Source: Bordetella parapertussis
GTDB taxonomy: Bacteria; Cyanobacteriota; Cyanobacteriia; PCC-6307; Cyanobiaceae
DNA length: 22,567 bases
Assembly (NCBI GenBank): GCA_943324725.2
Contig: CALPMR020000014.1
Location: 1 to 22,567, forward strand
Reading direction: 5' to 3'
Below the pieces are notes generated by a model. It saw only the letters and a list, made by a program, of their open reading frames with translations. It ran no database searches and was not told the origin of the DNA. The position numbers and the translations under genes were made by a program. The stretch's first letter is position 1. Each line of letters begins with the position of its first letter. Positions 7,819 to 15,875 of the stretch are shown piece after piece.

Positions 7819-9600
7819 TCAGCTGGCGCTGGTCCTCAGCTGGGCGGCCTGGTGGCGCTGGAAACGGGCAATCTCAAGCTCCAGCACGGCTTCATTGATG
7901 CCGAGGGCCCGGGCGATGCCTCGCAACTGCTCATCTTCTTCGGGTTCGATGATGCCGTCGGCACAGGCCACCCGGAAGGCGGCTTCGAGAATCAGTTCGC
8001 GGCCATTGTCATCGAGCTGGGCTTGTTCGGTGGCGAGCCGTTGCAGCAATTGCTCGAATGGGCCCGAGTTGCCTTCGGTTTCGATCAGATTCTGGAGGTT
8101 CTGGGCCATGGCGAAGAGCTCCCCCTGCTGGGGCTGGTGACCCATGATCTCGCTGTAGGTTTCGGCCATGGTCACGATTTCGGGATCCTCGATTTCGCCG
8201 TCCGCCAGGGTGATGGCGATCATGCAATCCAGCAGCAGATCACGAACTTTGATGGCATAGCGATCGCCATGGGACACGGCCCAGCGCAGATCGCTGAGAT
8301 CCCGTTGTTTGCGGTTGTGCTGAGAGGCGCGGGGATCGCGTTTGCACCCCGTCCGTCCCCCCGAAAGGCTGTCATAGATGTGGAAGGTGAACAGCTCCAC
8401 CAGCTGCCGGCAGAAGGCCACACCGCGCACCGAATTGCCGTAGGAGTCGAGCCGCGGTGAGAAGGTGGCGAATCCCATCAGGTTGGGCACCACCGTCATC
8501 ACGGCACCGGCCACTCCTGATTTGGCCGGCAGGCCCACTTCAAGGGTGAACACACCGGCACTGTCATACATGCCGGCTGCCTGCATCACCGAAAGGGTTT
8601 TCTTCACCACATCGGTGGACAGCACCTGCTGGCTGGTGATCGGGCAGACGCCGCCATTGGCCAGGGTGGCCGCAGCCACCGAGAGCATCGAGGCGGTCAT
8701 CTCGATGCTGCAACAGGAGAGGTAGAGATCGAGCATCTTGTGCAGATCCACGTCCCGCGGCAGACCCTTGCCGCCCCGGAGCAGGTAGGCGATGGCGTAG
8801 TTGTTGTCGGCCGTGGCCTTTTCGGAGAGCATGGTCTCCTCGCTGAAGCGCACCGGGGCCACGGCCCCGCAGAGGCCGGACCACAGCTCCATGATTTCGC
8901 TGGTGATCTCGCGGGCGTCCTTGTCGGGCCAGCTGGAGGCCACGACGCCGGCGGTCATGATGGCGCCGGCGTTGACGCAGGGATTGAACGGGCGCGAGTC
9001 CGGCAATAGATCGAGGGAGTTGAAGGGACGTCCTGATGGTTCAACACCAACGAACTGATGCACATAGTCGGTCCCCTCCTGTTCGATAGCAAAGGCATAG
9101 GTGATCGGTTTCGATACGGATTGGATCGAGTGGTAGACGTTCACATCGCCAATCTCAAGGCGTTGGCCATCGACGGAGCAGAGGGCTACCCCCCACTTGT
9201 TGGGATCGGCATCGCGCAGGATCGGGATGTAGCTGGCATTGTTGCCACTGCAGTCTTTGGCGACACGCATAAACACCGATTCGATGTCGCTGCAGAACTC
9301 CTGCCAGTCGGGAATCACCAGCTCACGCTTGAAAATCCGGTTCAGCATCAGCAGTTCGGCGCCGACCAGCTCAGCGAAGGCTTCGAAGCTGATCGGACTC
9401 TCCCCCAGGGCCTGGAGGCGCTCCATGGTGGTGCGCAGGCGGAAATCGTTGAGCTGAATGCCGCTGCCGAGAATGTGATCGTGAATCCTGGCGGCGCTGG
9501 TGGTGCTGCTGCTGCTGCTGGTGCCACTGCTGCCGGTGCCATTGCTGTCGGTGCCATTGCTGTCGGCGACGACGGCAAACATCTTCAGCAACCGGTCCAT
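7819..9600 (-). CDS. glsA: Animal-type glutaminase with N-terminal helical domain and C-terminal TerB-like domain
   Basis: A 593-residue serine-type glutaminase that hydrolyses glutamine to glutamate and ammonia. Catalytic S161 and K164 lie in SIQSVSKP, with NPCVNAGA at about 206 and LPAKSGVAGA further on. Residues ~40-115 resemble the helical EF-hand-like domain that precedes the catalytic domain in animal GLS (LNRIFKRELVIPDWQEF), and the join YIPILRDADPNKWGVALCSVDGQR also follows animal GLS closely. Short bacterial glutaminases (~310 residues) lack this domain. After the catalytic domain, residues ~450-585 are helical with two copies of an acidic pattern (ITLADGEIEDPE and VACADGIIEPEEDEQ) typical of TerB-like domains, where animal enzymes have ankyrin repeats. 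Residues 13-34 are an Asn/Gly/Ser/Thr simple repeat. Starts at 9600 or 9582 are both possible. Confidence 0.9.
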   Translation of the reverse strand: MDRLLKMFAVVADSNGTDSNGTGSSGTSSSSSTTSAARIHDHILGSGIQLNDFRLRTTMERLQALGESPISFEAFAELVGAELLMLNRIFKRELVIPDWQEFCSDIESVFMRVAKDCSGNNASYIPILRDADPNKWGVALCSVDGQRLEIGDVNVYHSIQSVSKPITYAFAIEQEGTDYVHQFVGVEPSGRPFNSLDLLPDSRPFNPCVNAGAIMTAGVVASSWPDKDAREITSEIMELWSGLCGAVAPVRFSEETMLSEKATADNNYAIAYLLRGGKGLPRDVDLHKMLDLYLSCCSIEMTASMLSVAAATLANGGVCPITSQQVLSTDVVKKTLSVMQAAGMYDSAGVFTLEVGLPAKSGVAGAVMTVVPNLMGFATFSPRLDSYGNSVRGVAFCRQLVELFTFHIYDSLSGGRTGCKRDPRASQHNRKQRDLSDLRWAVSHGDRYAIKVRDLLLDCMIAITLADGEIEDPEIVTMAETYSEIMGHQPQQGELFAMAQNLQNLIETEGNSGPFEQLLQRLATEQAQLDDNGRELILEAAFRVACADGIIEPEEDEQLRGIARALGINEAVLELEIARFQRHQAAQLRTSAS

Positions 9601-10172
9601 GCTCTGTTCGTGAAGCTGGTTGTCAAGAGCCTAGGGGCGTGGTGCCCATGGGATGCCAGGCCCGCTTGTCGATGGCCCAGCCAGGCTCCCGGATTGATGG
9701 CGGCTCAGCAGATTCATCGCGTTCCACCTGAACCTGATCCCTTGATCTCGCCGGGAACATCCTGAGACGATCTCGTGCCGGAAGGCGCCACAGCTTGGCG
9801 GTTGACTGGCGGTTTCGATGACATGCCCGACGTTTTTTTCTGGTCTGGGTGCGGCCCGTCTGCCCGCCGCTGAGATTCGGTTCTTCATGCCCGCCGGGGA
9901 TGGGCCTGACGCTTCAGGTTGAGGGCGACGCAGGCGTGTTGTGTGGATCGCTCAGAGCCGACGGCTGCGGCGCGCTCATGGTGGTTCGATGCAGCTCCGC
10001 CCTTGCCGCTGGTTGGCCGTGGACTCGAATGCGGCCGTGCGGTCGGGGGACTGAACGGATCGATCCTCGCCGGCATTTAGCCTGCCTCTAGCCCTGATCA
10101 CAGCGTCCCCTGTCGCCGATCGTTTCCCGGAATTCCACGTCAGTCGCTGCTGCGGCATCCCCTAGCCCGTCG
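9601..10172. other. 572-bp intergenic region between glutaminase and crtL
   Basis: I see no convincing gene. Short open frames on both strands have no recognisable sequence and are rich in rare residues. A run of seven T (about 9833-9839) stands alone without a clear stem before it. I found no tRNA-like cloverleaf, and no copy of the Yfr1 core ACTCCTCACACC. It must hold the divergent promoters of glutaminase and crtL. A small RNA is possible but unsupported. Confidence 0.5.
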
Positions 10173-11420
10173 GTGGCTGGAGACGTGCTGGTGATCGGAT
10201 CCGGACCGGCTGCCCTGGCGATCGCCGCCGCCCTCGGTGAGCAGCGGCTCGACGTGATCGCCCTGGCGCCGGCGGATCCGGCCGCGGCCTGGCCCAACAC
10301 CTACGGCATCTGGGGGCCGGAGGTCGATGCCCTTGGCCTCGGCCATCTGCTGGCCCATCGCTGGTCCAATTGCGTCAGCTGGTTCGGTGCTGAACCCAGC
10401 CGACATGGGCACGACTACGGCCTGTTCGACAAGACCGCCCTGCAGCAGCACTGGTTGCAGGCCTGCGCGGCGGCTGGCGTCCGCTGGCAGCGGGGGCTGG
10501 CGGTGGCGATCGCCCATGACGACGACGGCTCATCGGTGACCACCGCCGCTGGCGACGTGCTGCGGGCCCGCCTGGTGATCGATGCCAGCGGCCATCAGCC
10601 GGTGTTTGTTGAGCGTCCCGACGACGGTCCGGTGGCCGGACAGGCCGCCTACGGGATCGTCGGCCGGTTCAGCGCGCCGCCGATCGAGACCGATCAGTTC
10701 GTGCTGATGGACTATCGCAGCGACCATCTCAACGCCCAGGAACGAGGCAGCGAACCGCCCACCTTTCTCTATGCCATGGATCTGGGCGAGGGGCGTTTCT
10801 TTGTCGAAGAGACCTCCCTGGCCCTGGCCCCGCCCGTGCCCTACGCCACGCTGCGCCAGCGCCTGGAGCGGCGATTGGCCCATCGCGGTGTCACCGTGAC
10901 CGAGGTGGAGCACGAGGAGTTCTGCCTGTTCCCGATGAATCCGGCCCTGCCGGATCCGGCCCAGCGCCTGATCGGTTTCGGTGGCTCCGCCTCGATGGTG
11001 CACCCGGCTTCGGGCTATCTGGTGGGCGCCCTGTTGCGCCGCGCTCCCGAGCTGGCGGCGGCCATCGCCCAGGCCCTGGCCGAGCAGCGCCGCACTGAGG
11101 GCAAGGCTGCGGCGATTGCGGCGGCGGCCTGGCTGGCCCTCTGGCCGGCGCCCCTGCGCCGCAAGCATGCGCTCTATCGCTTCGGTCTTGAGAAGCTGAT
11201 GCGCTTTGAAGAGATCCAGCTGCGGCAGTTCTTCGCCAGCTTCTTCGCTCTGCCGGATCCGCTCTGGTATGGCTTTCTCGCCAACAGCCTCAGCGTCCCG
11301 GAGCTGGTGGGCGCGATGTTGCGCCTGTTCGCCACCGCCCCCTTCGAGGTGCGCTGGGGCCTGATGCAGCCGCGGGATCGGGAGCTGGCCCTGCTGGTTC
11401 GCTTTCTGGCCGGGAGCTGA
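10173..11420 (+). CDS. crtL: Lycopene cyclase (CrtL type, FAD/NAD(P)-binding)
   Basis: A 415-residue plant/cyanobacterial-type lycopene cyclase that closes the ionone rings of lycopene to give cyclic carotenes. It opens with the dinucleotide-binding motif VLVIGSGPAALAIAAAL, followed by NTYGIWGPEVDALGL. The family motif FLYAMDLGEGRFFVEETSL begins near residue 197, and the substrate-side block FGGSASMVHPASGYLVG follows. The start is a GTG at 10173: an in-frame stop lies at 10095 and there is no ATG, GTG or TTG between. Beta versus epsilon ring specificity cannot be settled from sequence alone; beta is the safer assumption. A fibrillin-like gene follows 127 bases downstream, and a strong hairpin spans the stop codon. 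Confidence 0.9.
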   Translation: MAGDVLVIGSGPAALAIAAALGEQRLDVIALAPADPAAAWPNTYGIWGPEVDALGLGHLLAHRWSNCVSWFGAEPSRHGHDYGLFDKTALQQHWLQACAAAGVRWQRGLAVAIAHDDDGSSVTTAAGDVLRARLVIDASGHQPVFVERPDDGPVAGQAAYGIVGRFSAPPIETDQFVLMDYRSDHLNAQERGSEPPTFLYAMDLGEGRFFVEETSLALAPPVPYATLRQRLERRLAHRGVTVTEVEHEEFCLFPMNPALPDPAQRLIGFGGSASMVHPASGYLVGALLRRAPELAAAIAQALAEQRRTEGKAAAIAAAAWLALWPAPLRRKHALYRFGLEKLMRFEEIQLRQFFASFFALPDPLWYGFLANSLSVPELVGAMLRLFATAPFEVRWGLMQPRDRELALLVRFLAGS

Positions 11421-11459
11421 AGCTCGCTGGAGCCAGGGGGCCGTTCCCTGAGCTTCAGC
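11416..11459 (+). terminator. Long hairpin across the crtL stop codon
   Basis: GCTGAAGCTC (11416-11425) pairs perfectly with GAGCTTCAGC (11450-11459). Inside the loop CAGGG (11434-11438) can pair with CCCTG (11446-11450), sharing one base. The left arm contains the crtL TGA. No T-tract follows, so it may act as an RNA 3'-end stabiliser or partial attenuator between crtL and the fibrillin gene rather than a full terminator. Confidence 0.5.
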
Positions 11460-11547
11460 GCTTCGCCCTCCTCTGCGACCAGGGCCGGGAACTCCGCCTG
11501 GCACAGCTCCTCGCTACGGTTCGGCTGGTCCGTCATGAGCCTGCGGG

Positions 11548-12153
11548 ATGTCCACGCTCCCCTCCGGCCGCGAATCGACCCGCAGCCAGTTGCTGACGCA
11601 GTTGCGCTCGCCCCGACCCGGCCACCGGGCCACCGCAGCCGGCGAGCGGGTGCGGCAGCTGATTGAACAGCTCGAACTGGAGCAACCCGCCGACCTGGTT
11701 CGCGATCAGGCGCTGTTGCGCGGCGTCTGGGAGTTGCGCTGGAGCAGCAGCTCGCTGCCCTACCTGGCGGTGGCGGCCTGGCTGGAGAATCTGCAGCTGC
11801 TCGATCCGGCCAACGGCCGGGGCATGAACCTGTTGCGGCTGGCCGGCCCCCTCGGCCCTGTGGCCGGCATCGCCGTGCAGGCGGCGATCGCGATCGAGCC
11901 CGTGGCCGCTGCTGCCGCTGAGCCGGCGCCGCCCGCCCAGCGGGTGAGTGTGCGCTTCCAGCGGGGCGGCTGGCTGGGGCCCCGGATCGGCCCGAACCGC
12001 CTGCAACTGCTGCGGCAGGTGAAGCAGAGCTTCCCCGCCTGGCTCGACATCACCGTGGTGGATGAGCAGATCCGCGTCTGCCGCGGCAATGCCGGCACCC
12101 TGTTCGTGCTGCTGCGCCGCCCTGATCTCAGCCTGGAGAGCCTGATGGACTGA
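11548..12153 (+). CDS. PAP/fibrillin family protein (plastid lipid-associated protein)
   Basis: A 201-residue member of the PAP/fibrillin lipocalin-like family. The N-terminal helix holds RVRQLIEQLELEQPADLV, the family segment LLRGVWELRWSSSSLPYL matches the usual L-G-x-W-x-L-x-[YW]-S/T pattern, and the C-terminus ends with ITVVDEQIRVCRGNAGTLFVLLR, the usual D-x-x-x-RI-x-RG-x-x-G-x-x-FVL ending. Fibrillins bind lipids and quinones or carotenoids at thylakoids and plastoglobules. Its place after lycopene cyclase fits a role in pigment or membrane upkeep. The ATG at 11548 is used; an overlapping ATG at 11535 is in another frame. The 3' end overlaps the convergent racemase gene by 26 bases. Confidence 0.88.
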   Translation: MSTLPSGRESTRSQLLTQLRSPRPGHRATAAGERVRQLIEQLELEQPADLVRDQALLRGVWELRWSSSSLPYLAVAAWLENLQLLDPANGRGMNLLRLAGPLGPVAGIAVQAAIAIEPVAAAAAEPAPPAQRVSVRFQRGGWLGPRIGPNRLQLLRQVKQSFPAWLDITVVDEQIRVCRGNAGTLFVLLRRPDLSLESLMD

Positions 12154-13330
12154 GGCGGCCCACCGGCAGGCGCGGGCTCAGAGGCCAGCGCCCCCGCCCA
12201 GAGCCGGCCTGGGCCGTGGAAGCCTGCTGGCCACTGCCCTGCTGACTACTGCCCTGCAGGCACTGGCGCTGGATGAAGGGGCTGGTCATCGCCCGCAGCA
12301 GGGCGCTGTAGTCGAGACCGAAGCGCAGCTCGTCGCCCACCGCCAGGGGACGGTCAGCCTCGATCACCAGGTGATCACTGCTGGCTCCCACCACCTTGAT
12401 CCCCGCCGGCGGCATCAGCCCGGCGGGATCCACATCCTGAATCCCCAGGGCCAGCAGCGCCCGTTGCCGCAGCCCCGGTTGTCGCTGCCCCGGTTGCCGC
12501 TGCGGTGACGCTGTCACGGGCGCAAAGCTGGTGCGGCCGCGCTGGCCCCAGGGCTGGCAGGGTTTGTCCTTGGCCTCGATGATTTCCGCCACCAGGCAGA
12601 AGGCGTCGGTGTGCAGGCCGCTCAGGGCGCTGCGGGTCAGGGGTTCGCGGCCCAGCAGCAGCGCCTCGCCCAGGCGCAGATGGTTGATGCGGCCGGGGGG
12701 ATGGCCGGCGGCAAGCCAGGGCAGATTGCTCGAGTTACCCCCCGACACCAGCTCCAGGCGCAGGGCGAAGCGTCGCTCCAGGGCGTTGGCCAGAGCCGAG
12801 AGTTCCGCCATGTTGCGGGGATCGGCGGCGATGCCGTGCTGGCAGCCCAGGTTGGTGCCGATGCCCAGGAGCCGCAGGCCGGGCTGCTCCAGGGTCAGCT
12901 GGGCCACGGCCTCCAGGTCGGCCGGCAGGATCCCTTCGCGCAGATCCCCCAGTTCCACCATCAGCAGCACGCCATGGCGGCGACCCTGGTCCAGGGCCGC
13001 CGCCGCCAGCGCCCGCAACACCACCGGCTCGCTGTTGCAGCTGCTGCTGGCATGGGCCACGACGCGCTGCACCTGGCTGAGCATGGGCGAGCGGATCAGC
13101 AGCATCGGCGTGCTGATGCCGGCGGCGATCAGGGCCTCGATCGTTTCGATCCGGGGTTCGCCGATCGAGGCGATGCCGGCCGCGGCCCAGGTGCGCACGA
13201 TCTCCGGCAGGCCGAGGCTGGCCTTGCTCACCCCCGTGATCGCGATGCCGTGGGCGGCCAGCTGTCGCTTCAGGCTGCAGGCATTGTGGTGCAGGTGATC
13301 GAGGCGAATCTCCAGCCTGGGGGCGCTCAA
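12128..13330 (-). CDS. Fold-type III PLP racemase, alanine/ornithine racemase family
   Basis: A 400-residue PLP enzyme of the alanine racemase fold. The PLP lysine should be K36 in ITGVSKASLG. Family marks follow: LMVELGDLREGI, GIGTNLGCQHG, ELVSGGNSSNLPWL and LRLGEALLLGREPLT, the last typical of the ornithine racemase (Orr) branch and unlike classical Alr. It would interconvert L- and D-forms of an amino acid; the substrate is unknown. It opens with a TTG that overlaps the TGA stop of the DUF1611 gene by two bases, so translation is probably coupled. It carries a Gln/Arg/Pro insertion near residue 280 and a low-complexity C-terminal tail (about 40 residues) that makes it longer than the usual ~355. 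Confidence 0.82.
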   Translation of the reverse strand: MSAPRLEIRLDHLHHNACSLKRQLAAHGIAITGVSKASLGLPEIVRTWAAAGIASIGEPRIETIEALIAAGISTPMLLIRSPMLSQVQRVVAHASSSCNSEPVVLRALAAAALDQGRRHGVLLMVELGDLREGILPADLEAVAQLTLEQPGLRLLGIGTNLGCQHGIAADPRNMAELSALANALERRFALRLELVSGGNSSNLPWLAAGHPPGRINHLRLGEALLLGREPLTRSALSGLHTDAFCLVAEIIEAKDKPCQPWGQRGRTSFAPVTASPQRQPGQRQPGLRQRALLALGIQDVDPAGLMPPAGIKVVGASSDHLVIEADRPLAVGDELRFGLDYSALLRAMTSPFIQRQCLQGSSQQGSGQQASTAQAGSGRGRWPLSPRLPVGRLSPSGSPG

Positions 13331-14475
13331 CCAGCTGCCGCCAGGGCCGTCGCCAGGGCCGGGAAGGCCCGCAGCACCATCTGCACCAGGCGCTCCGGCG
13401 GACGCTTCAGGGCATCGGTGACGGGGATGGCCAGCTCGGCTTCATAGATGGCGATGGCGGTGGTGATCGCCGCGTCGTCCATCTCCTCGTGGTTGAGGGT
13501 GAGGCCGATCACCCGGGTGGCGGCGAAGGCCTCGATCAGGCGGATTTCACTGGCCGGGGTGGGCATGGCCACGTGGCTGAAATCACTGAGCCACTGGCGC
13601 CTTGGGGCGTGCTGCAGGATCACCGCCTGGGGCTGGCAGCCCCGCAGGATGAAGGCGGAGGAGAGGTAGGCCGGATGGCTGAGGGCCCCCTGGCCTTCGA
13701 TCACGATCACCTGGGGCTGCTCCTGCTGCCAGGCCTGGACCACCGCCGCCTCCACTTCGCCGGAGCAGAACTGGGAGGGGATGGCGTCGAGGGCGATGCC
13801 ATGGCGGCCGCCCTGCATCAGGCCGGTCTGGCCCGTGTTGACCAGCACGGCCCGGATGCCGGCCTGGTTGAGGGCCTGGACCAGGCGGGTGGCGGTGGTG
13901 CGTTTGCCGATGGCCCCATCGGTGCCGAGCACGGCGATGCGCGGACAGGCCACCGTGGCGATGGCGCCGCTGAACAGGCGCAGATCCTTGAGCGCCGGCA
14001 CCCGGCGCACATCCCGGATCGTCACCTGATGGCGGCTGGCGGCGGCGGCGAACTCCGGGTCATCGTTGAGGAATTCACGCAGCCCCTGGACCAGATCCAG
14101 GCCGGCGGCCATCGCCTGCAGCAACACCTGCCGCTCCGGCGGGCTCATCAGTCCGGTGGCCGGTGCCATGCCGTAGATCAACAGCTGGGGGCGCTCCCCC
14201 GCCAGGGCCAGGGCGGCCTCCAGATCCCGGACGATCGGAATGCCGTTGGCCACCCCGTCGAGCACCAGGCCGGCATCCAGGCCGGCGCAGTGGCTGTCGA
14301 TGACGGCGGCGATGCGATAGGCCTCGCAATGGCGCACCAGCCCATGGGCGGTTTTGCCATCGAGATGGTTGAACTGGCCCTCGCAGTAGATCAGGGCGGT
14401 CGGAACCGGCCTGGTGGCTGGGGCCGGCCCACGCAGGAGCTGGGGCAGGCCGGGAGCCTGGATTGACAATGCCAA
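13327..14475 (-). CDS. DUF1611 family P-loop protein (DgcN-like)
   Basis: A 382-residue DUF1611 protein. An N-terminal Rossmann-like domain begins TALIYCEGQFN and continues to GMAPATGLM. A nucleotide-binding domain follows with the Walker-A-like motif LGTDGAIGKRTTA, then VNTGQTGLMQGG and VIEGQGALSHPAY. One branch of this family, DgcN, acetylates D-glutamate before racemisation by an enolase-type racemase (DgcA). Here the partner gene, overlapping at its 3' end, is a PLP racemase instead. The frame is closed upstream by a stop at 14500-14502, so the start must be the TTG at 14475 or a nearby TTG at 14469. No clear Shine-Dalgarno sequence is visible. The substrate is an inference only. Confidence 0.82.
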   Translation of the reverse strand: MALSIQAPGLPQLLRGPAPATRPVPTALIYCEGQFNHLDGKTAHGLVRHCEAYRIAAVIDSHCAGLDAGLVLDGVANGIPIVRDLEAALALAGERPQLLIYGMAPATGLMSPPERQVLLQAMAAGLDLVQGLREFLNDDPEFAAAASRHQVTIRDVRRVPALKDLRLFSGAIATVACPRIAVLGTDGAIGKRTTATRLVQALNQAGIRAVLVNTGQTGLMQGGRHGIALDAIPSQFCSGEVEAAVVQAWQQEQPQVIVIEGQGALSHPAYLSSAFILRGCQPQAVILQHAPRRQWLSDFSHVAMPTPASEIRLIEAFAATRVIGLTLNHEEMDDAAITTAIAIYEAELAIPVTDALKRPPERLVQMVLRAFPALATALAAAG

Positions 14476-14523
14476 AAGGAGCGGTGCCTCGCGGGACGCT
14501 CAGAGAGGTCGGCCGAATGGCCT

Positions 14524-14564
14524 GCCGGGTGCCTTGCCCGGCGGGGGGTCCAGACGTCCCCGCC
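14524..14564 (-). promoter_or_regulatory. Two overlapping, mutually exclusive hairpins ahead of the DUF1611-racemase pair
   Basis: On the minus strand GGCGGGG (14564-14558) can pair with CCCCGCC (14546-14540), and GCCGGG (14542-14537) can pair with CCCGGC (14529-14524). The two stems share bases 14540-14542, so they compete. They lie between the xthA stop and the DUF1611 start. They could be a terminator of xthA or a leader switch of the downstream pair. No T-tract is present. Confidence 0.4.
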
Positions 14565-14583
14565 AAGAGGGGGGTGGATCATC

Positions 14584-15420
14584 TCATCCTAGGCCCGCTG
14601 TCTCGTCGTCTCCGTCCTCTTCGGGCGGCCAGGCGATCGAAACGACGACGGGTGCATGGTCGCTGGGCTGGAGATTGCCGCGCTGATCCTTGTGGATCAC
14701 ACAGCCAGTGGCCAGCTCCTGCAGCACTTCATCGAGATAGATGTGGTCGATGCGCCAGCCGCGGCCGGTGTCCCAGGCGCCACTGCGGTAATCCCACCAG
14801 CTCCAGTGGCCGCTGTCGGCTTCGAACATGCGAAAGCCATCCACCAGCCGCTCCCCCAGGGCCAGGCGCAGGGCGGCCCGTTCCGGCTCGCTGGCCATGA
14901 TGCCGCCGCTGAGACGCTCGGGGTCGTGGATGTCGCGGGCCTCCAGGGCGATGTTGAAGTCGCCCAGCATCAGCAGCGGCTCCCCCTGCTGCTCCTGCAC
15001 CGCCAGATAGCGCTGCAGGCAGGCGAGCCAGGCGAGCTTGTAGCCGTACTTGTCACTCGTCAGCGACGAGCCGTTGGGCACATACAGATCAAGCACCCGC
15101 AACCCGTCGATGCGGGCGCTGATCACCCGTTTCTGTTCGCTGAGGCTGCAGGCCTCAGGGTCATCGCTGAGCAGGGCCTCAAAGCCGATCTGCACGTCTT
15201 CGATCGGCAGGCGGCTGAGGATCGCCACGCCGTTGTAAGCCTTCTGGCCGCTGATGGCGCAGTTGTAGCCGAGGGCTTCAAAGGCGCCGTGGGGGAAGAG
15301 CTCATCGCTCACCTTGGTTTCCTGCAGGCAGAGCACCTCCGGTTGCTGCACCGCCAGCCAGGCCGTCACCTGCTCGAGCCTGGTGCGCACCGAGTTGACG
15401 TTCCAGGTGGCAATCCGCAT
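14584..15420 (-). CDS. xthA: Exodeoxyribonuclease III / AP endonuclease
   Basis: A 278-residue endonuclease/exonuclease/phosphatase-fold enzyme that cuts DNA at abasic sites and trims 3' ends in base-excision repair. Catalytic blocks are in order: MRIATWNVNSVR with the metal-site Asn, CLQETKVSDELFP with the metal Glu, LYVPNGSSLTSDKYGYKLAW, LGDFNIALEARDIHDPE with the catalytic Asp and Asn, WSWWDYRSGAWDTGRGWRID, and the terminal SDHAPVVV with the Asp-His pair. The start is the ATG at 15420 (MRIATWN), which matches the family; an upstream in-frame codon at 15459 would add 13 unconserved residues. Confidence 0.96.
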   Translation of the reverse strand: MRIATWNVNSVRTRLEQVTAWLAVQQPEVLCLQETKVSDELFPHGAFEALGYNCAISGQKAYNGVAILSRLPIEDVQIGFEALLSDDPEACSLSEQKRVISARIDGLRVLDLYVPNGSSLTSDKYGYKLAWLACLQRYLAVQEQQGEPLLMLGDFNIALEARDIHDPERLSGGIMASEPERAALRLALGERLVDGFRMFEADSGHWSWWDYRSGAWDTGRGWRIDHIYLDEVLQELATGCVIHKDQRGNLQPSDHAPVVVSIAWPPEEDGDDETAGLG

Positions 15421-15488
15421 GGGGCTCGCTTGGGGGTTTCGGCCCAGGTCTCCTAACATCAGTATCTCGATCGTGAGCCTGCAACGGC

Positions 15489-15875
15489 ATGCCGCCCATG
15501 GCCAGCAAGTGCTTCCATCTGATGCCCAGCTCCGGCCAGCCCAGTCTGCGGCAGCCTCTGGCCTGGCTTGGGGCCGTGCTGCTGCTGGCTGCGGCCGGCG
15601 CTCCGGTGCGGGCCCAGCAGGCGGGCTACGGCCAGACCCTGGGCACCACGCCGATGGAACGTCAGGTGTATGACGGCACGGGCAAACCCGGCGGCGGATC
15701 GATTCTCGATTCCACCAATCCGATCGATCTGCTGAACAAGCTGCGGCGCGGCTCGGCGATGGATGACGCCACTCCCCCCAGCTCGGCGATCGATCAGGCC
15801 CTCAAGGATCTGGACGCCCAGTCGGCGCCTGCTCCCGGGGTTTCGGCGGTGTCGTCCCAGGTGAAGGCGCCCTGA
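15489..15875 (+). CDS. Small secreted or periplasmic protein of unknown function
   Basis: A 128-residue protein that I do not recognise. Residues ~22-45 form a signal peptide: a basic and polar start, the hydrophobic core LAWLGAVLLLAAAGA, then PVRAQQ with a likely cleavage after Ala. The mature part is short and polar, with GTTPMERQVYDGTGKPGGGSILDSTNPIDLLNKLRR and a second DxxxAIDQALKDLD helix. It has no cysteine pair or repeat. Two ATGs (15489, 15498) are close; the first is given. Its 3' end overlaps the convergent TPR gene by 74 bases, so one of the two C-termini may be shorter in reality than drawn. Confidence 0.65.
   Translation: MPPMASKCFHLMPSSGQPSLRQPLAWLGAVLLLAAAGAPVRAQQAGYGQTLGTTPMERQVYDGTGKPGGGSILDSTNPIDLLNKLRRGSAMDDATPPSSAIDQALKDLDAQSAPAPGVSAVSSQVKAP

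Noticed and set aside
9598..9626. TTGACA on the minus strand upstream of the glutaminase
   Set aside because: A -10 element at normal spacing would fall on the start codon, and none is visible there.
9965..10000. GGTTCGATGC resembling a tRNA T-loop
   Set aside because: Flanking bases do not pair as a T-stem and no acceptor or anticodon arms can be built.
9849..10091. Short plus-strand open frame in the glutaminase-crtL gap
   Set aside because: Cys/Trp-rich composition, no signal or domain, no ribosome-binding site; kept as intergenic.
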